64,000 bases of DNA from PGZG01 sp046292765. Its GTDB lineage: Bacteria; Pseudomonadota; Gammaproteobacteria; Pseudomonadales; Alcanivoracaceae. A model generated the notes under the pieces. That model saw only the letters and a program-made list of their open reading frames with translations. It did not search any database and was not told the origin of the DNA. The DNA lies in assembly GCA_046292765.1 (NCBI GenBank), contig JBKBQA010000003.1, positions 124,001 through 188,000 of the forward strand, read 5' to 3'. The translations under genes and the position numbers were made by a program. Below, piece by piece: positions 8,309-16,550 of this stretch. Position 1 is the stretch's first letter. The number at the start of each line of letters is the position of its first letter.

Positions 8309-9691
8309 TCAGAGATCGAAAATTTTCCCTGGATTCATAATCCCGTTCGGATCAAAAGCCGCCTTCACTGCCTTCATCAAGGCGATCTCTTCCGCCGACC
8401 GCGAGTAACCCAGATAGGGCTTCTTGGTCCGCCCCACCCCATGTTCGGCAGAAATCGAACCGTTGTATTTCTCAACAATCTCGAACACCCACTTCGACAC
8501 ATTGTTACAGCGAGCGAAGAACTCCTCTTTTGCCAGATCCGCCGGCTTGAGGATATTCAGATGCATGTTGCCGTCGCCAATATGACCGAACCAGACGATC
8601 TCGAAATCCGGATAGTTGGCTTGAACGATGGCATCTACTTCCTCAACGAAATCCGGCACCTTGGCGACAGTCACCGAGATATCGTTCTTGTACGGGGTAT
8701 AAACCGAAATGCTTTCCGAGATGCGCTCGCGCAATTGCCACAGCTGCGAGGCCTGAGTCAGCGACTGGCTCATCACGCCATCCAGCACCCAGCCTTTTTC
8801 CAGGCAATCTTCGAACAGCGCCATGGCGGCATTCATCACACCCTCGGAGTTACCTTCAAATTCCAGCAGGCAGTAGAACGGTGCATCGCCATCAAACGGC
8901 CGCGCAACGCCATGGGCCAGCACATGGGCCATGGCCTTGTCGGAGAAAAACTCGAACGCAGTCAGGTCAATCTTCGACTGGAACGCATGGAGGATGCTCA
9001 TTACCTCGCGGAAGCCAGGCGAGCCGAGTACCAGCACGGTCAGGTTGTTTGGCTGGCGGGCCAGCTTCACCGTCGCCTCTACCACAAAGCCGAGGGTGCC
9101 TTCCGAGCCGATCATCAGATGGCGGAAGTCATAGCCGGTGGCGTTCTTCGCCAGGCCCTTGTTCAGATCAAGCAGTTCACCCTTGCCGGTCACCACTTTC
9201 AGGCCAGTGATCCAGTCACGGGTCATGCCGTAGCGGATGACCTTGATGCCGCCGGCATTGGTGCCGATATTGCCGCCGATGTTGCTGGAGCCGGCGGAGG
9301 CAAAATCCACCGGGTAGAACAGACCCTGCTGTTCGGCAAATTCCTGCAGTTGCTGGGTAATCACCCCGGGCTGCACCGTGACAGCGCGGTCAAAGGGGCT
9401 GAAATCCAGCACCTTGTTCATACGGTCGAACGCCACCACCACCTCGCCATCGGCGGCAACGGCGGCGGCAGACAGACCGGTGCGGCCACCGGACGGTACC
9501 AGCGCAATACGGTGCTCGTTGGCCAGCCGGACGATGGCTTGCACTTCTTCGGTGCTTTCCGGCAGCAGTACCGCAGAGGGCGCCGGTGCCCAGACCTTGG
9601 TCCAGTCCACGCCATAACGCTTCAGGCTGTCCTCGTCGGTCAGGCAGCGGGCGCCCAGCAGCGGGCGGAACAGATCGGCAACAGCAGACAT
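8309..9691 (-). CDS. FAD-linked D-2-hydroxyglutarate dehydrogenase (D-lactate dehydrogenase type)
   Basis: This 460-residue flavoprotein has an N-terminal PCMH FAD-binding domain (PSGGRTGLS, GGNIGTNAGGIKVIRYG) and the FAD-oxidase C-terminal domain with the metal-site motif HIGDGNMHLN and the end motif SAEHGVGRTKKPYL. The family includes D-lactate and glycolate oxidases, but divergence from serA matches the Pseudomonas arrangement in which the enzyme oxidises D-2-hydroxyglutarate made by SerA. The electron acceptor is probably an electron-transfer flavoprotein (family knowledge). The two genes share a 128-nt divergent gap. Confidence 0.86.
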   Translation of the reverse strand: MSAVADLFRPLLGARCLTDEDSLKRYGVDWTKVWAPAPSAVLLPESTEEVQAIVRLANEHRIALVPSGGRTGLSAAAVAADGEVVVAFDRMNKVLDFSPFDRAVTVQPGVITQQLQEFAEQQGLFYPVDFASAGSSNIGGNIGTNAGGIKVIRYGMTRDWITGLKVVTGKGELLDLNKGLAKNATGYDFRHLMIGSEGTLGFVVEATVKLARQPNNLTVLVLGSPGFREVMSILHAFQSKIDLTAFEFFSDKAMAHVLAHGVARPFDGDAPFYCLLEFEGNSEGVMNAAMALFEDCLEKGWVLDGVMSQSLTQASQLWQLRERISESISVYTPYKNDISVTVAKVPDFVEEVDAIVQANYPDFEIVWFGHIGDGNMHLNILKPADLAKEEFFARCNNVSKWVFEIVEKYNGSISAEHGVGRTKKPYLGYSRSAEEIALMKAVKAAFDPNGIMNPGKIFDL

Positions 9692-9767
9692 CGGGCTATC
9701 TCGGCGGTAGCGGAAAACGTGTCGGACTTGCCGGTCACCTGTTTGGCAGGGCTGGCGTGATCCGGGG

Positions 9768-9792
9768 CGCGCTATGGTACCATACGCGCCCT
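9768..9792. promoter_or_regulatory. Near-palindrome in the serA divergent promoter region
   Basis: The sequence around 9780 reads GGCGCG, C, TATGGTACCATA, CGCGCC: an inverted repeat centred on GGTACC with a single-base bulge. It lies about 30 nt before the serA start and 80 nt before the divergent oxidase gene, where a regulator of both could bind. No known operator is recognised. Confidence 0.45.
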
Positions 9793-9819
9793 CTTTTCCA
9801 GCTACCGGGCACCTTCTCC

Positions 9820-11049
9820 ATGGCCAAGACGTCTTTTGAAAAGGACAAGATCCGCATCCTGCTTCTCGAAGGGATTCATGAGTCCGCTGTGGAGCACATG
9901 AAGTCCCAGGGCTATACCAATATCGAATCGCTCAAAGGCGCCCTCGCAGGCGATGAGCTGAAGGAGAAGATCCGCGATGCCCATGTGGTCGGCATTCGCT
10001 CCCGCACCATGCTCACCGAGGATGTCTTTGCCGCCGCAGACAAGCTGATGTCGGTGGGTTGCTTCTGCATTGGCACCAACCAGGTCGATCTCAGTGCGGC
10101 ACTGGTCCGTGGTGTGCCGGTATTCAATGCACCCTACTCCAACACCCGCTCGGTAGCGGAGCTGGTGATTGCCCACATCGTCAACCTGATGCGCGGCATT
10201 GCCGAGAAGAATGCCTCCTGCCACCGCGGTGGCTGGCTGAAAACCGCCAAGGACAGCTACGAAATCCGTGGCAAAAAACTCGGCATCATCGGTTACGGCA
10301 ACATCGGCGCTCAGGTGTCGGTGATGGCGGAGTCCATGGGCATGAAGGTGTACTTCTACGACGTGATCACCAAGCTGCCCCTTGGCAATGCTACTCAGGT
10401 GCCGAACCTGAACGACCTGCTCGCCATGAGCGACGTGGTCAGCCTGCATGTCCCGGACACGGCCAACACCCGATGGATGTTCAAGGAGCCGCAGCTGCGC
10501 GCCATGAAGAAGGGTAGCTACCTGATCAACTATGCCCGCGGCAAAGTGGTGGATATCGATGCACTGGCGGCCGCGCTGAGCGATGGCCATATCCTCGGTG
10601 CTGCCATCGACGTGTTCCCGGAAGAGCCGAAGTCCAACGACGACGAGTTCATCTCGCCGCTGCGGGCGTTTGACAATGTCATCCTGACCCCGCATATCGG
10701 TGGCTCGACCCAGGAAGCACAAGAAAACATCGGTGCCGAGGTGGCTGAGAAGCTGGTGCGCTACTCCGACAATGGCTCCACCCTGAGTGCCGTCAACTTC
10801 CCGGAAGTGGCCCTGCCGGCTCACCCGAACATGCACCGTCTGCTGCACATTCACCAGAACGTGCCCGGCGTGCTCAGCAAGATCAACACCGTATTTGCCG
10901 AAAACGGCATCAACATCGGCGGTCAGTACCTGCAGACCAACGACAAAATCGGCTACGTCGTGATTGATGTGGAGTCCGAGTACAGCCAGCTGGCGCTGGA
11001 GAAGCTGCGCAATATCGAAGGCACCATCCGCACCCGCGTGCTGTTCTGA
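9820..11049 (+). CDS. serA: D-3-phosphoglycerate dehydrogenase
   Basis: This enzyme oxidises 3-phosphoglycerate in the first committed step of serine synthesis and, in related bacteria, reduces 2-oxoglutarate to D-2-hydroxyglutarate. The 409-residue protein has the Rossmann loop GYGNIGAQV, the catalytic region INYARGKVVD, the catalytic histidine in LTPHIGGSTQEAQ, and a C-terminal ACT domain (HIHQNVPGVLSKI) for serine feedback. Length equals E. coli SerA (410). The ATG at 9820 follows a weak ribosome site; the upstream extension to 9586 is not conserved and overlaps the divergent oxidase. Confidence 0.96.
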   Translation: MAKTSFEKDKIRILLLEGIHESAVEHMKSQGYTNIESLKGALAGDELKEKIRDAHVVGIRSRTMLTEDVFAAADKLMSVGCFCIGTNQVDLSAALVRGVPVFNAPYSNTRSVAELVIAHIVNLMRGIAEKNASCHRGGWLKTAKDSYEIRGKKLGIIGYGNIGAQVSVMAESMGMKVYFYDVITKLPLGNATQVPNLNDLLAMSDVVSLHVPDTANTRWMFKEPQLRAMKKGSYLINYARGKVVDIDALAAALSDGHILGAAIDVFPEEPKSNDDEFISPLRAFDNVILTPHIGGSTQEAQENIGAEVAEKLVRYSDNGSTLSAVNFPEVALPAHPNMHRLLHIHQNVPGVLSKINTVFAENGINIGGQYLQTNDKIGYVVIDVESEYSQLALEKLRNIEGTIRTRVLF

Positions 11050-11059
11050 CCGCCCTCAG

Positions 11060-11085
11060 CCCTCCCCGGTGGCCATCGGGGAGGG
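11060..11085 (+). terminator. Probable serA terminator hairpin
   Basis: CCCTCCCCG (11060-11068) pairs perfectly with CGGGGAGGG (11077-11085), 11 nt after the serA stop. Only short T runs follow, so termination may be inefficient. Confidence 0.6.
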
Positions 11086-11170
11086 TTGTCATCGTTTCTC
11101 GGTGGCAGGAAGGTCCGGGCTGGCTTAGTATCAACCCGAGTCATTCTTTCTGCTGATCTGCGGGGGTCCC

Positions 11171-12526
11171 ATGGATAGGAGGTTGCTGGCAGCACCAGCG
11201 ATGGCAGTGCTGTTGTCGGGCTGCGCGTCGGTGTTCAGTAGCTACCCGGCGCAGGCCGACAAGTGGCTGCTGTCTTACCAGAACGGTCAGGTCGACCGGC
11301 TGGTGGCCGAATTGACCCCGAAACTGGAATCCCGAGACGGCGCTCTCTATGGCCTGGAGCTGGGCCGGCTGGCGCAACTGGGCGGCGACACTGAGGTCAG
11401 CAAGACCGGCTTCGAAACGGCCTTCCGCAACTTTGTCGAGCGTGATGAGCAGGCTACCCTGCGGGCTGGCTCTGCCGTCAGTGGCGCCGGCGCCATGCTC
11501 AGTAACGACAATGCCTTGCCCTACGTCGGCAAGGACTACGAGCGTATCTTCGCCCACTCCTATCAGGCCCTGAACTACCTCAAGCTGGGCAACTATGACG
11601 GCGCCGCCGTCGAGTTGCGGCGCGCTAATCTGGAGCAGGAAGCGGCCGCAGAGCGGCGTATGCGGGCCATCTCCAAGGCCGAGCAGGAGGCCGAGGAGCA
11701 GGAAGTCGACCTCAGCCGTCACGAGGGCAGCTTTGCTGGCCTCAACGCGGCTGCGGGGCGGGTCAGGAGCTCGTTCCAGAATGCCTATACCTTCTATTTC
11801 TCCGCCGTGTTCTGGGAGGCCGCGAGGGATTACAACGCCGCGCTGGTGGACCTGCGCCGGGCCTTCGAGATTAACCCCGATGCCGTGTTCATAGAGGAAG
11901 ACATCCGTCGCGTGTCCCGTCGTCGCGGCGACCGGGTAGCAGACGTCAGGGTGCCGGGGCCCAACGAAGGCAGCCTGGTGGTGTTCTTCGAGCAGGGCCG
12001 GGTGCCGCCGAAACGTGAAATCAGCCTGCCGATTCCGACCATTCACGGCGCCTTTGCCGTCGCCTTCCCAACCTATGACCCCGCCGATATCCCGGCGGCG
12101 GTGCCGTTAACAGTGGTGGATGCAGAGGGCAACGGTATCCTGCGCACCCAGATTATTGCCGAGGTGGGCGCGATGGCCGCACGCAGTCTGCGTGAAGACA
12201 TGCCGGGCATGCTGGTACGCCAGACGCTGCGCGCGGCCACCAAGTACGCCGCCCAGAAGCAGGCCAACGACGCCAACCCTTGGGCCGGACTGGCAACCAA
12301 TCTCTACAATCTGGTGTCCGAGCAGGCAGATTTGCGGAGCTGGAACACGCTGCCGGTTTACGTGCAGGCTGGCCGCACGATTGTGCCTGCCGGAGAAAAA
12401 CAGATTATGCTGTCCGGAGCCGGCGTGAATCAGAGTCTGGATATCACAGTGTCGCCGGGGGGAACCACGGTGGTCCGGGTCGTCACCATGGGCGGTGTGC
12501 CGGTGGTGGAAACGTATCGTTTGTAA
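11171..12526 (+). CDS. Outer-membrane lipoprotein of the COG3014 family
   Basis: The protein (451 aa) begins with a lipoprotein signal ending in the lipobox LLSGC at about residue 18, so it should be lipidated and exported. The N-terminal half is rich in TPR-like helices (DYERIFAHSYQALNYLKLG, YNAALVDLRRAFEINPD), with a charged coiled coil around residues 150-185. The sequence resembles the uncharacterised COG3014 lipoproteins that accompany LpoB/YcfL genes. It is first in a cluster with YcfL-like, LpoB-like and CsgG-like proteins, suggesting a role in envelope or peptidoglycan assembly; the precise function is unknown. Confidence 0.78.
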   Translation: MDRRLLAAPAMAVLLSGCASVFSSYPAQADKWLLSYQNGQVDRLVAELTPKLESRDGALYGLELGRLAQLGGDTEVSKTGFETAFRNFVERDEQATLRAGSAVSGAGAMLSNDNALPYVGKDYERIFAHSYQALNYLKLGNYDGAAVELRRANLEQEAAAERRMRAISKAEQEAEEQEVDLSRHEGSFAGLNAAAGRVRSSFQNAYTFYFSAVFWEAARDYNAALVDLRRAFEINPDAVFIEEDIRRVSRRRGDRVADVRVPGPNEGSLVVFFEQGRVPPKREISLPIPTIHGAFAVAFPTYDPADIPAAVPLTVVDAEGNGILRTQIIAEVGAMAARSLREDMPGMLVRQTLRAATKYAAQKQANDANPWAGLATNLYNLVSEQADLRSWNTLPVYVQAGRTIVPAGEKQIMLSGAGVNQSLDITVSPGGTTVVRVVTMGGVPVVETYRL

Positions 12527-12537
12527 GGAGTACTGCG

Positions 12538-12936
12538 ATGAAGAAATGGCTGATGCTGATAGCTCTGCCGCTGGTGCTGACCCTTGCCGGGTGTTCGGCC
12601 AGCAACATGGGAGCGATTGAGGAACAGGATGATGGCACCCGCGCCACCTACCTCAAATCGAACAACACTGCGTTGTACAGCCGTCTGGCGGTGCGCAACC
12701 CGATCATGGCCGTGGTCGGCGACATGCCCCGTGCCCAGGCAACGCTGGAAAATCGCTGGAAGTTCAAACTCGACTTTCAGTACAAGGTGAAGTGGTTTGA
12801 TGCCAACGGCTTTGAAATCGGCCCGGACAGCCGTCCGTGGACACCGGTGATGATGCCTGGTCGCACCCAGTTCAATGTTCAGGCTACAGCACCCAACCCG
12901 ACCGCCACCCGCTTCGAAATCTGGGTTCAGGATTAA
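12538..12936 (+). CDS. YcfL-family lipoprotein
   Basis: This 132-residue protein has a lipoprotein signal with the lipobox LAGCS at about residues 17-21. The body contains a beta-rich domain with FQYKVKWFDANGFEI and the end RFEIWVQD, features of the YcfL family (DUF1425) encoded next to lpoB in enterobacteria. ATG 12538 is preceded by AAGGAG; a longer frame from 12280 is not real because it overlaps the upstream lipoprotein gene. It lies 11 nt after that gene and 18 nt before the lpoB-like gene, so the three form an operon. Confidence 0.8.
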   Translation: MKKWLMLIALPLVLTLAGCSASNMGAIEEQDDGTRATYLKSNNTALYSRLAVRNPIMAVVGDMPRAQATLENRWKFKLDFQYKVKWFDANGFEIGPDSRPWTPVMMPGRTQFNVQATAPNPTATRFEIWVQD

Positions 12937-12954
12937 ACAAACAAGGAAAAGATC

Positions 12955-13545
12955 ATGAAAAAAGTATGGCTCGCACTCGCCCTCTCTGCCGCCACCCTGA
13001 TGTCTGGTTGTGCCAGCGTCCAGTACGGTGATGCCACTGCGCGGGAAACCGTTAACACCCAGTTCGGCTCCACCGACCTGCAGATGATCGCCAACCAGAT
13101 GGTGGATCAGATGCTGGTGTTCCCACCACTGGTTCAGGCCACCGCCACCCGTCGCCCGGTTGCCTTTGTTGATCGCATCAAGAACAAGACCACCGAACAC
13201 ATCGACATGGAGTCGATTACCGACAGCATCCAGAGCAAGCTGATCAATTCGGGCAAGTTCCGGTTTGTTGACATGAGCGTTGTTGACCGCGTCCGTGAGC
13301 AGATGGAGTACCAGCGTGACAGTGGCATGGTGGATGACCAGCAGGCCATGGTGATGGGCCGTCAGGTCGGCGCCGAATACATGCTCTATGGCAATATGTC
13401 GAGCATCGTCAAGCGCGACAGCCGCACTCAGGATGTTTACTACAAGTTCACCCTGAAGCTGCTGCATCTGGAAACCGGCATTATCGAATGGGCCGGCGAG
13501 AAGGAAATTCGCAAAACCCGTAATCGTGGCTGGGTCGGCATGTAA
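12955..13545 (+). CDS. lpoB: Penicillin-binding protein activator LpoB-like lipoprotein
   Basis: In enterobacteria LpoB is an outer-membrane lipoprotein that reaches through peptidoglycan to activate PBP1B. This 196-residue relative has the lipobox LMSGCAS (cysteine near residue 21), the characteristic stretch VAFVDRIKNKTTEHIDMESI, SGKFRFVDMSVVD and the end region EWAGEKEIRK. It lacks the long proline-rich linker of the E. coli protein. The gene starts at an ATG preceded by AAGGAAAAG and ends before a strong terminator. Target PBP is not in the window. Confidence 0.85.
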   Translation: MKKVWLALALSAATLMSGCASVQYGDATARETVNTQFGSTDLQMIANQMVDQMLVFPPLVQATATRRPVAFVDRIKNKTTEHIDMESITDSIQSKLINSGKFRFVDMSVVDRVREQMEYQRDSGMVDDQQAMVMGRQVGAEYMLYGNMSSIVKRDSRTQDVYYKFTLKLLHLETGIIEWAGEKEIRKTRNRGWVGM

Positions 13546-13553
13546 CAGAGCGG

Positions 13554-13584
13554 ACAAAAAAGGCGGCGCTGCCGCCTTTTTTGT
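13554..13584. terminator. Bidirectional intrinsic terminator after lpoB
   Basis: ACAAAAAAGGCGGC, loop GCT and GCCGCCTTTTTTGT form a perfect 14-bp hairpin with A/T tracts on both sides, starting 9 nt after the lpoB stop. Confidence 0.93.
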
Positions 13585-13623
13585 CCCGGCCATTTGATTA
13601 CGGAGTATCAAGGGAGAGCTGAC

Positions 13624-14904
13624 ATGAAAAAAATACTGACGATCATTCTACTGGCAGTGTCACTGCCGGGATGGGCAGCCACCAGCACGGTCAAGGCCCG
13701 TGGCGAAGGCTTTGGGAATACGGCGGAGCTTGCCATTGGCAATGCGCTGGTCGAGGCGGTTCGCCAGGCTGGTGGCGTGACCGTGGCGCTGGATCCGGAT
13801 TTCCGCCGGCAGATGCATGATTTTGTGATGCAGCAAAAAGGCGATACCACGGTTTGGCAAAGTCACACTACCAGTGTGCCGGAGCCGCGCATCCCGACCC
13901 TCGGTAACGTCAAACGCTACACCATTGCCTCCGTTGATCGTCAGGACGAGCGGTTGTGGCGCGCCGTAGTAGACGCAGAGGTTCTGGTGCACCAGTCGGT
14001 GCTTGGTGATCGCACCCATTTGCCCTCGATTACGGTGGAGCCGTTCGGCTCGACCCGCGCCACCTTCAACCTGAACCGCAAAGATGTTGCCGCAGAAACC
14101 GTCCTGCCGCGGCTGCGTGCCGACCTGATCGATGCCCTGACCCAGTCCGGCCGTTTCCGGGTGCTGGACCGTGACGCCGGTGCTGCGGTGGCGCGCGAAA
14201 ACCAGGTGCTGCAACGCACTCTTGATCCCGTTGAGCGCACCAAGCAAGCCCGTGAGTTGGGCGCGGATCTGGTGGTGATTGGCGTGGTGGAAGATTTCAG
14301 TGTGGGCACGGGTCGGCGTACTTTCTATGGCGCGAAATTTTCTGATTTCCGTCCCCGTTTCCGGATTCGCTATCGCGTCATCGAAACAGCAACTCGTGAG
14401 GTGGTGTGGAGCAGCACCTTCCTTTATGAGTCGCCGGAAGATCTGATGCGCCAGCGTTATCAGGCCCTCGAACGGGATTACCCGAATGAGCCGGAGCAAC
14501 TGGCCTATGCCATCTATCCGGATATTGCCCGCGCCATCAGTGGCGAGATCATCGATACCCTGTATCCGGTACAGATTGTCAGCGTCGCAGCCGACGGTGC
14601 CGTCTATGTCAGTCAGGGCAAGGGCCGGATGGCGGTAGGCGACACCTTCCACGTACACCGTCGCGGCCAGACCATCAAGGATCCGGATACCGGGTTCGAC
14701 ATCAAGCTGGAGAGTGAGTCGCTGGCCAGGTTGGAGATCGTCAGGGCCGAGCAGGGTTTTGGTGTAGCCAAGGCGCTGGACGGCAGCGCGGCGGAGCTGC
14801 TCAACGGCGATATTCTGCGTCGCGCCGTGGCGGTGATGCCGGTGAAACAGTTGCCCCCCAAACGAGAGACACCCGGGTCTTCGGACGCTCCGGTGCGCTG
14901 GTAA
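13624..14904 (+). CDS. Exported CsgG/FlgT-like envelope protein
   Basis: This 426-residue protein starts with a Sec signal (MKKILTIILLAVSLPGWAA) and has no lipobox, so it is probably periplasmic. Residues about 20-60 resemble the N-terminal domain of FlgT-like proteins (A...AIGNALVEAVRQAGG), the middle resembles the CsgG/LpoB nucleotide-free Rossmann-like fold (LIDALTQSGRFRVLDRD, ARELGADLVVIGVVEDF), and the C-terminal part looks like a small beta domain. It lies in the same cluster as lpoB but behind a terminator, so it has its own promoter. Function is unproven; a secretion or cell-wall role is inferred only from the fold and neighbours. Confidence 0.7.
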   Translation: MKKILTIILLAVSLPGWAATSTVKARGEGFGNTAELAIGNALVEAVRQAGGVTVALDPDFRRQMHDFVMQQKGDTTVWQSHTTSVPEPRIPTLGNVKRYTIASVDRQDERLWRAVVDAEVLVHQSVLGDRTHLPSITVEPFGSTRATFNLNRKDVAAETVLPRLRADLIDALTQSGRFRVLDRDAGAAVARENQVLQRTLDPVERTKQARELGADLVVIGVVEDFSVGTGRRTFYGAKFSDFRPRFRIRYRVIETATREVVWSSTFLYESPEDLMRQRYQALERDYPNEPEQLAYAIYPDIARAISGEIIDTLYPVQIVSVAADGAVYVSQGKGRMAVGDTFHVHRRGQTIKDPDTGFDIKLESESLARLEIVRAEQGFGVAKALDGSAAELLNGDILRRAVAVMPVKQLPPKRETPGSSDAPVRW

Positions 14905-14914
14905 ACGTATCAGC

Positions 14915-14948
14915 CACAAAAAAGCCCGGCTTGCCGGGCTTTTTTGTG
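14915..14948. terminator. Bidirectional terminator between convergent genes
   Basis: CACAAAAAAGCCCGGC (14915-14930) pairs with GCCGGGCTTTTTTGTG, a near-perfect stem with A/T tracts on both flanks, shared by the CsgG-like gene and the minus-strand small exported protein. Confidence 0.93.
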
Positions 14949-14957
14949 TTCAAGAGA

Positions 14958-15374
14958 TTAGTTCCAGAATCGCCACCATGGCTTTTCTTCCGCGTTACGG
15001 GATTCCTGACCTTGCTCCGAGCCCTTGCCAGTGGACGGGTGCTCGTCACGCTTGGCCATGCCCGGCGGCACCTTGCGAGCCTCCTCCGCGGCAGCGGTGG
15101 CCTTGCCCTGTTGCTTCATTTCGGCGCCATGGTGTTTCGCGTGCTCGGCACTTTCCTTACCCGCCTGCTTGGCAGCGGCACCAGTGTCCTTGCCGGCCTG
15201 CTTCATCTGCTGGCCTTTCTCTTTACCCGCTTGCTTTGCTTGCGCACCTGCGTCACGGGCTTCTTGCTCAGTCGGTAGCACAACGGCTCCCTGCCCATGG
15301 TCGTCTGCGTGGACGGCGGGAATCGCCACTGCACCGGCCAGCACCAGCCCGGTTACCATTTTGTTCAGTCGCAT
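14958..15374 (-). CDS. Small exported Lys/Gln/Ala-rich repeat protein
   Basis: No family is recognised. The 138-residue protein has a clear signal peptide ending AIPAVHA-DD. The mature part is very hydrophilic, with four or five degenerate 8-11 residue repeats around KQAGKE/KQAGKD (about residues 45-85), predicted to be a long amphipathic helix, then a charged low-complexity tail that ends in the aromatic sequence KPWWRFWN. The tryptophan-rich end could anchor it in a membrane (inference). A GGAGG-like site (rev. comp. of CCTCC) sits 7 nt before the ATG. Confidence 0.75.
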   Translation of the reverse strand: MRLNKMVTGLVLAGAVAIPAVHADDHGQGAVVLPTEQEARDAGAQAKQAGKEKGQQMKQAGKDTGAAAKQAGKESAEHAKHHGAEMKQQGKATAAAEEARKVPPGMAKRDEHPSTGKGSEQGQESRNAEEKPWWRFWN

Positions 15375-15490
15375 CAGAAAACCTCCGTGATTGGTGGGGG
15401 CACCAGACTACCCTAAATGCGGGCAACAGCAATGGTGTCGGGTTACGTTCCGCGCCACGCCGGGTAGCTGGTCGAACAGGCGGGTGCTGG

Positions 15491-16450
15491 CTAGCCCAGA
15501 TGGCGATCCAGAATGCGATTGATGCGGGCGCGAAACTCCGTCGATTCATTGGCGAGCTGGTGGCGCGCACCGGACAGGACATGAATCTCCGGGCTGGCAA
15601 ACTTGTCTTCGATCACATTGAGGTTGTGGCGCCAGTCAACGGTCTCGTCGAGATCACCCTGAATCACCACGGGTGAGATGCTGACCCTGCCGGCGCGCTC
15701 AAAATCCGGGATCCATTTCTTCAGCGCGCTTACCCACCGTGCCGACAGCACCGGTGACTGGAGCGGATCAAGATGCTGGAGGAAGTGGACGAATTCCGGA
15801 TCATTTGAGTTGGTGCGAAACACCCGCCGGACATTCTCGCGGAAGGGCCTCACCAGTGAGTGAACCACGGCGCCATAGCGCCACTTGGCGGGCCGTACCA
15901 GCGGCGCCAGCAGGATCATTTTCTCGAACGGGAACGCATCTCCCTGCGGTGCCAGATGCAGGGCGTAGTCCATCACAATCGCGCCGCCGGTGCTTTGGGC
16001 AATGACATGCCACGGCTTGGGAAAGGCGTTGGCCTTGTTGGCAAGGCATTGACTCAGCACTTCCCGGTAAATGCGAAAATCCTCAATCGCTGCCCGCGGC
16101 CCCGAAGACAGGCCATGCCCGGGAAGATCATAGGCGAGCACAGCATAATTCAGCTCCAGCAGATGCCGGATCACGTGCCGGTAAAGACCGACATGATCAA
16201 AATAGCCATGGCATACCAGCACCGAGCCACGGGGATTGGCCGGGCGCCAGGCGTGCACGGCGATGGCATGATCGGCAGCGTCAAAAAAACCGAACGCGTG
16301 CAGTAGTTTCGGAAATTGGTCTGTGAAATCGATGCCGTAGTAGCTGGCGTAGCGCTTGGCTTCGCCACTGATGGCCTGGGGCGATTCCCAGCTCAGGGGC
16401 TGCCAGCTACGGCGAATCATGTCGGGATTGAACGGGGTGTGTGGCGTCAT
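15491..16450 (-). CDS. Alpha/beta-hydrolase, monoacylglycerol lipase/lysophospholipase type
   Basis: This 319-residue cytoplasmic hydrolase has the oxyanion/strand motif VCHGYFDHVGLYRH, YDLPGHGLSSGPR, a nucleophile elbow AQSTGG (serine within a relaxed GxSxG), an acid in QGDLDETVDW and the catalytic histidine in SGARHQLANES. The layout matches the Hydrolase_4/PldB group that cleaves monoacylglycerols or lysophospholipids. A role in lipid turnover is plausible for a hydrocarbon degrader but is inference. The gene is single, flanked by unrelated genes. Confidence 0.85.
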   Translation of the reverse strand: MTPHTPFNPDMIRRSWQPLSWESPQAISGEAKRYASYYGIDFTDQFPKLLHAFGFFDAADHAIAVHAWRPANPRGSVLVCHGYFDHVGLYRHVIRHLLELNYAVLAYDLPGHGLSSGPRAAIEDFRIYREVLSQCLANKANAFPKPWHVIAQSTGGAIVMDYALHLAPQGDAFPFEKMILLAPLVRPAKWRYGAVVHSLVRPFRENVRRVFRTNSNDPEFVHFLQHLDPLQSPVLSARWVSALKKWIPDFERAGRVSISPVVIQGDLDETVDWRHNLNVIEDKFASPEIHVLSGARHQLANESTEFRARINRILDRHLG

Positions 16451-16550
16451 GGGCTGAGGTTACCAGCTTTCGAAGGCTTGCCCATAGTCACTGTCCGGCT
16501 TGAATCCTGCCGCCGGGGCGACGTACATTTTATTCCCCCTGCTTACTGTG

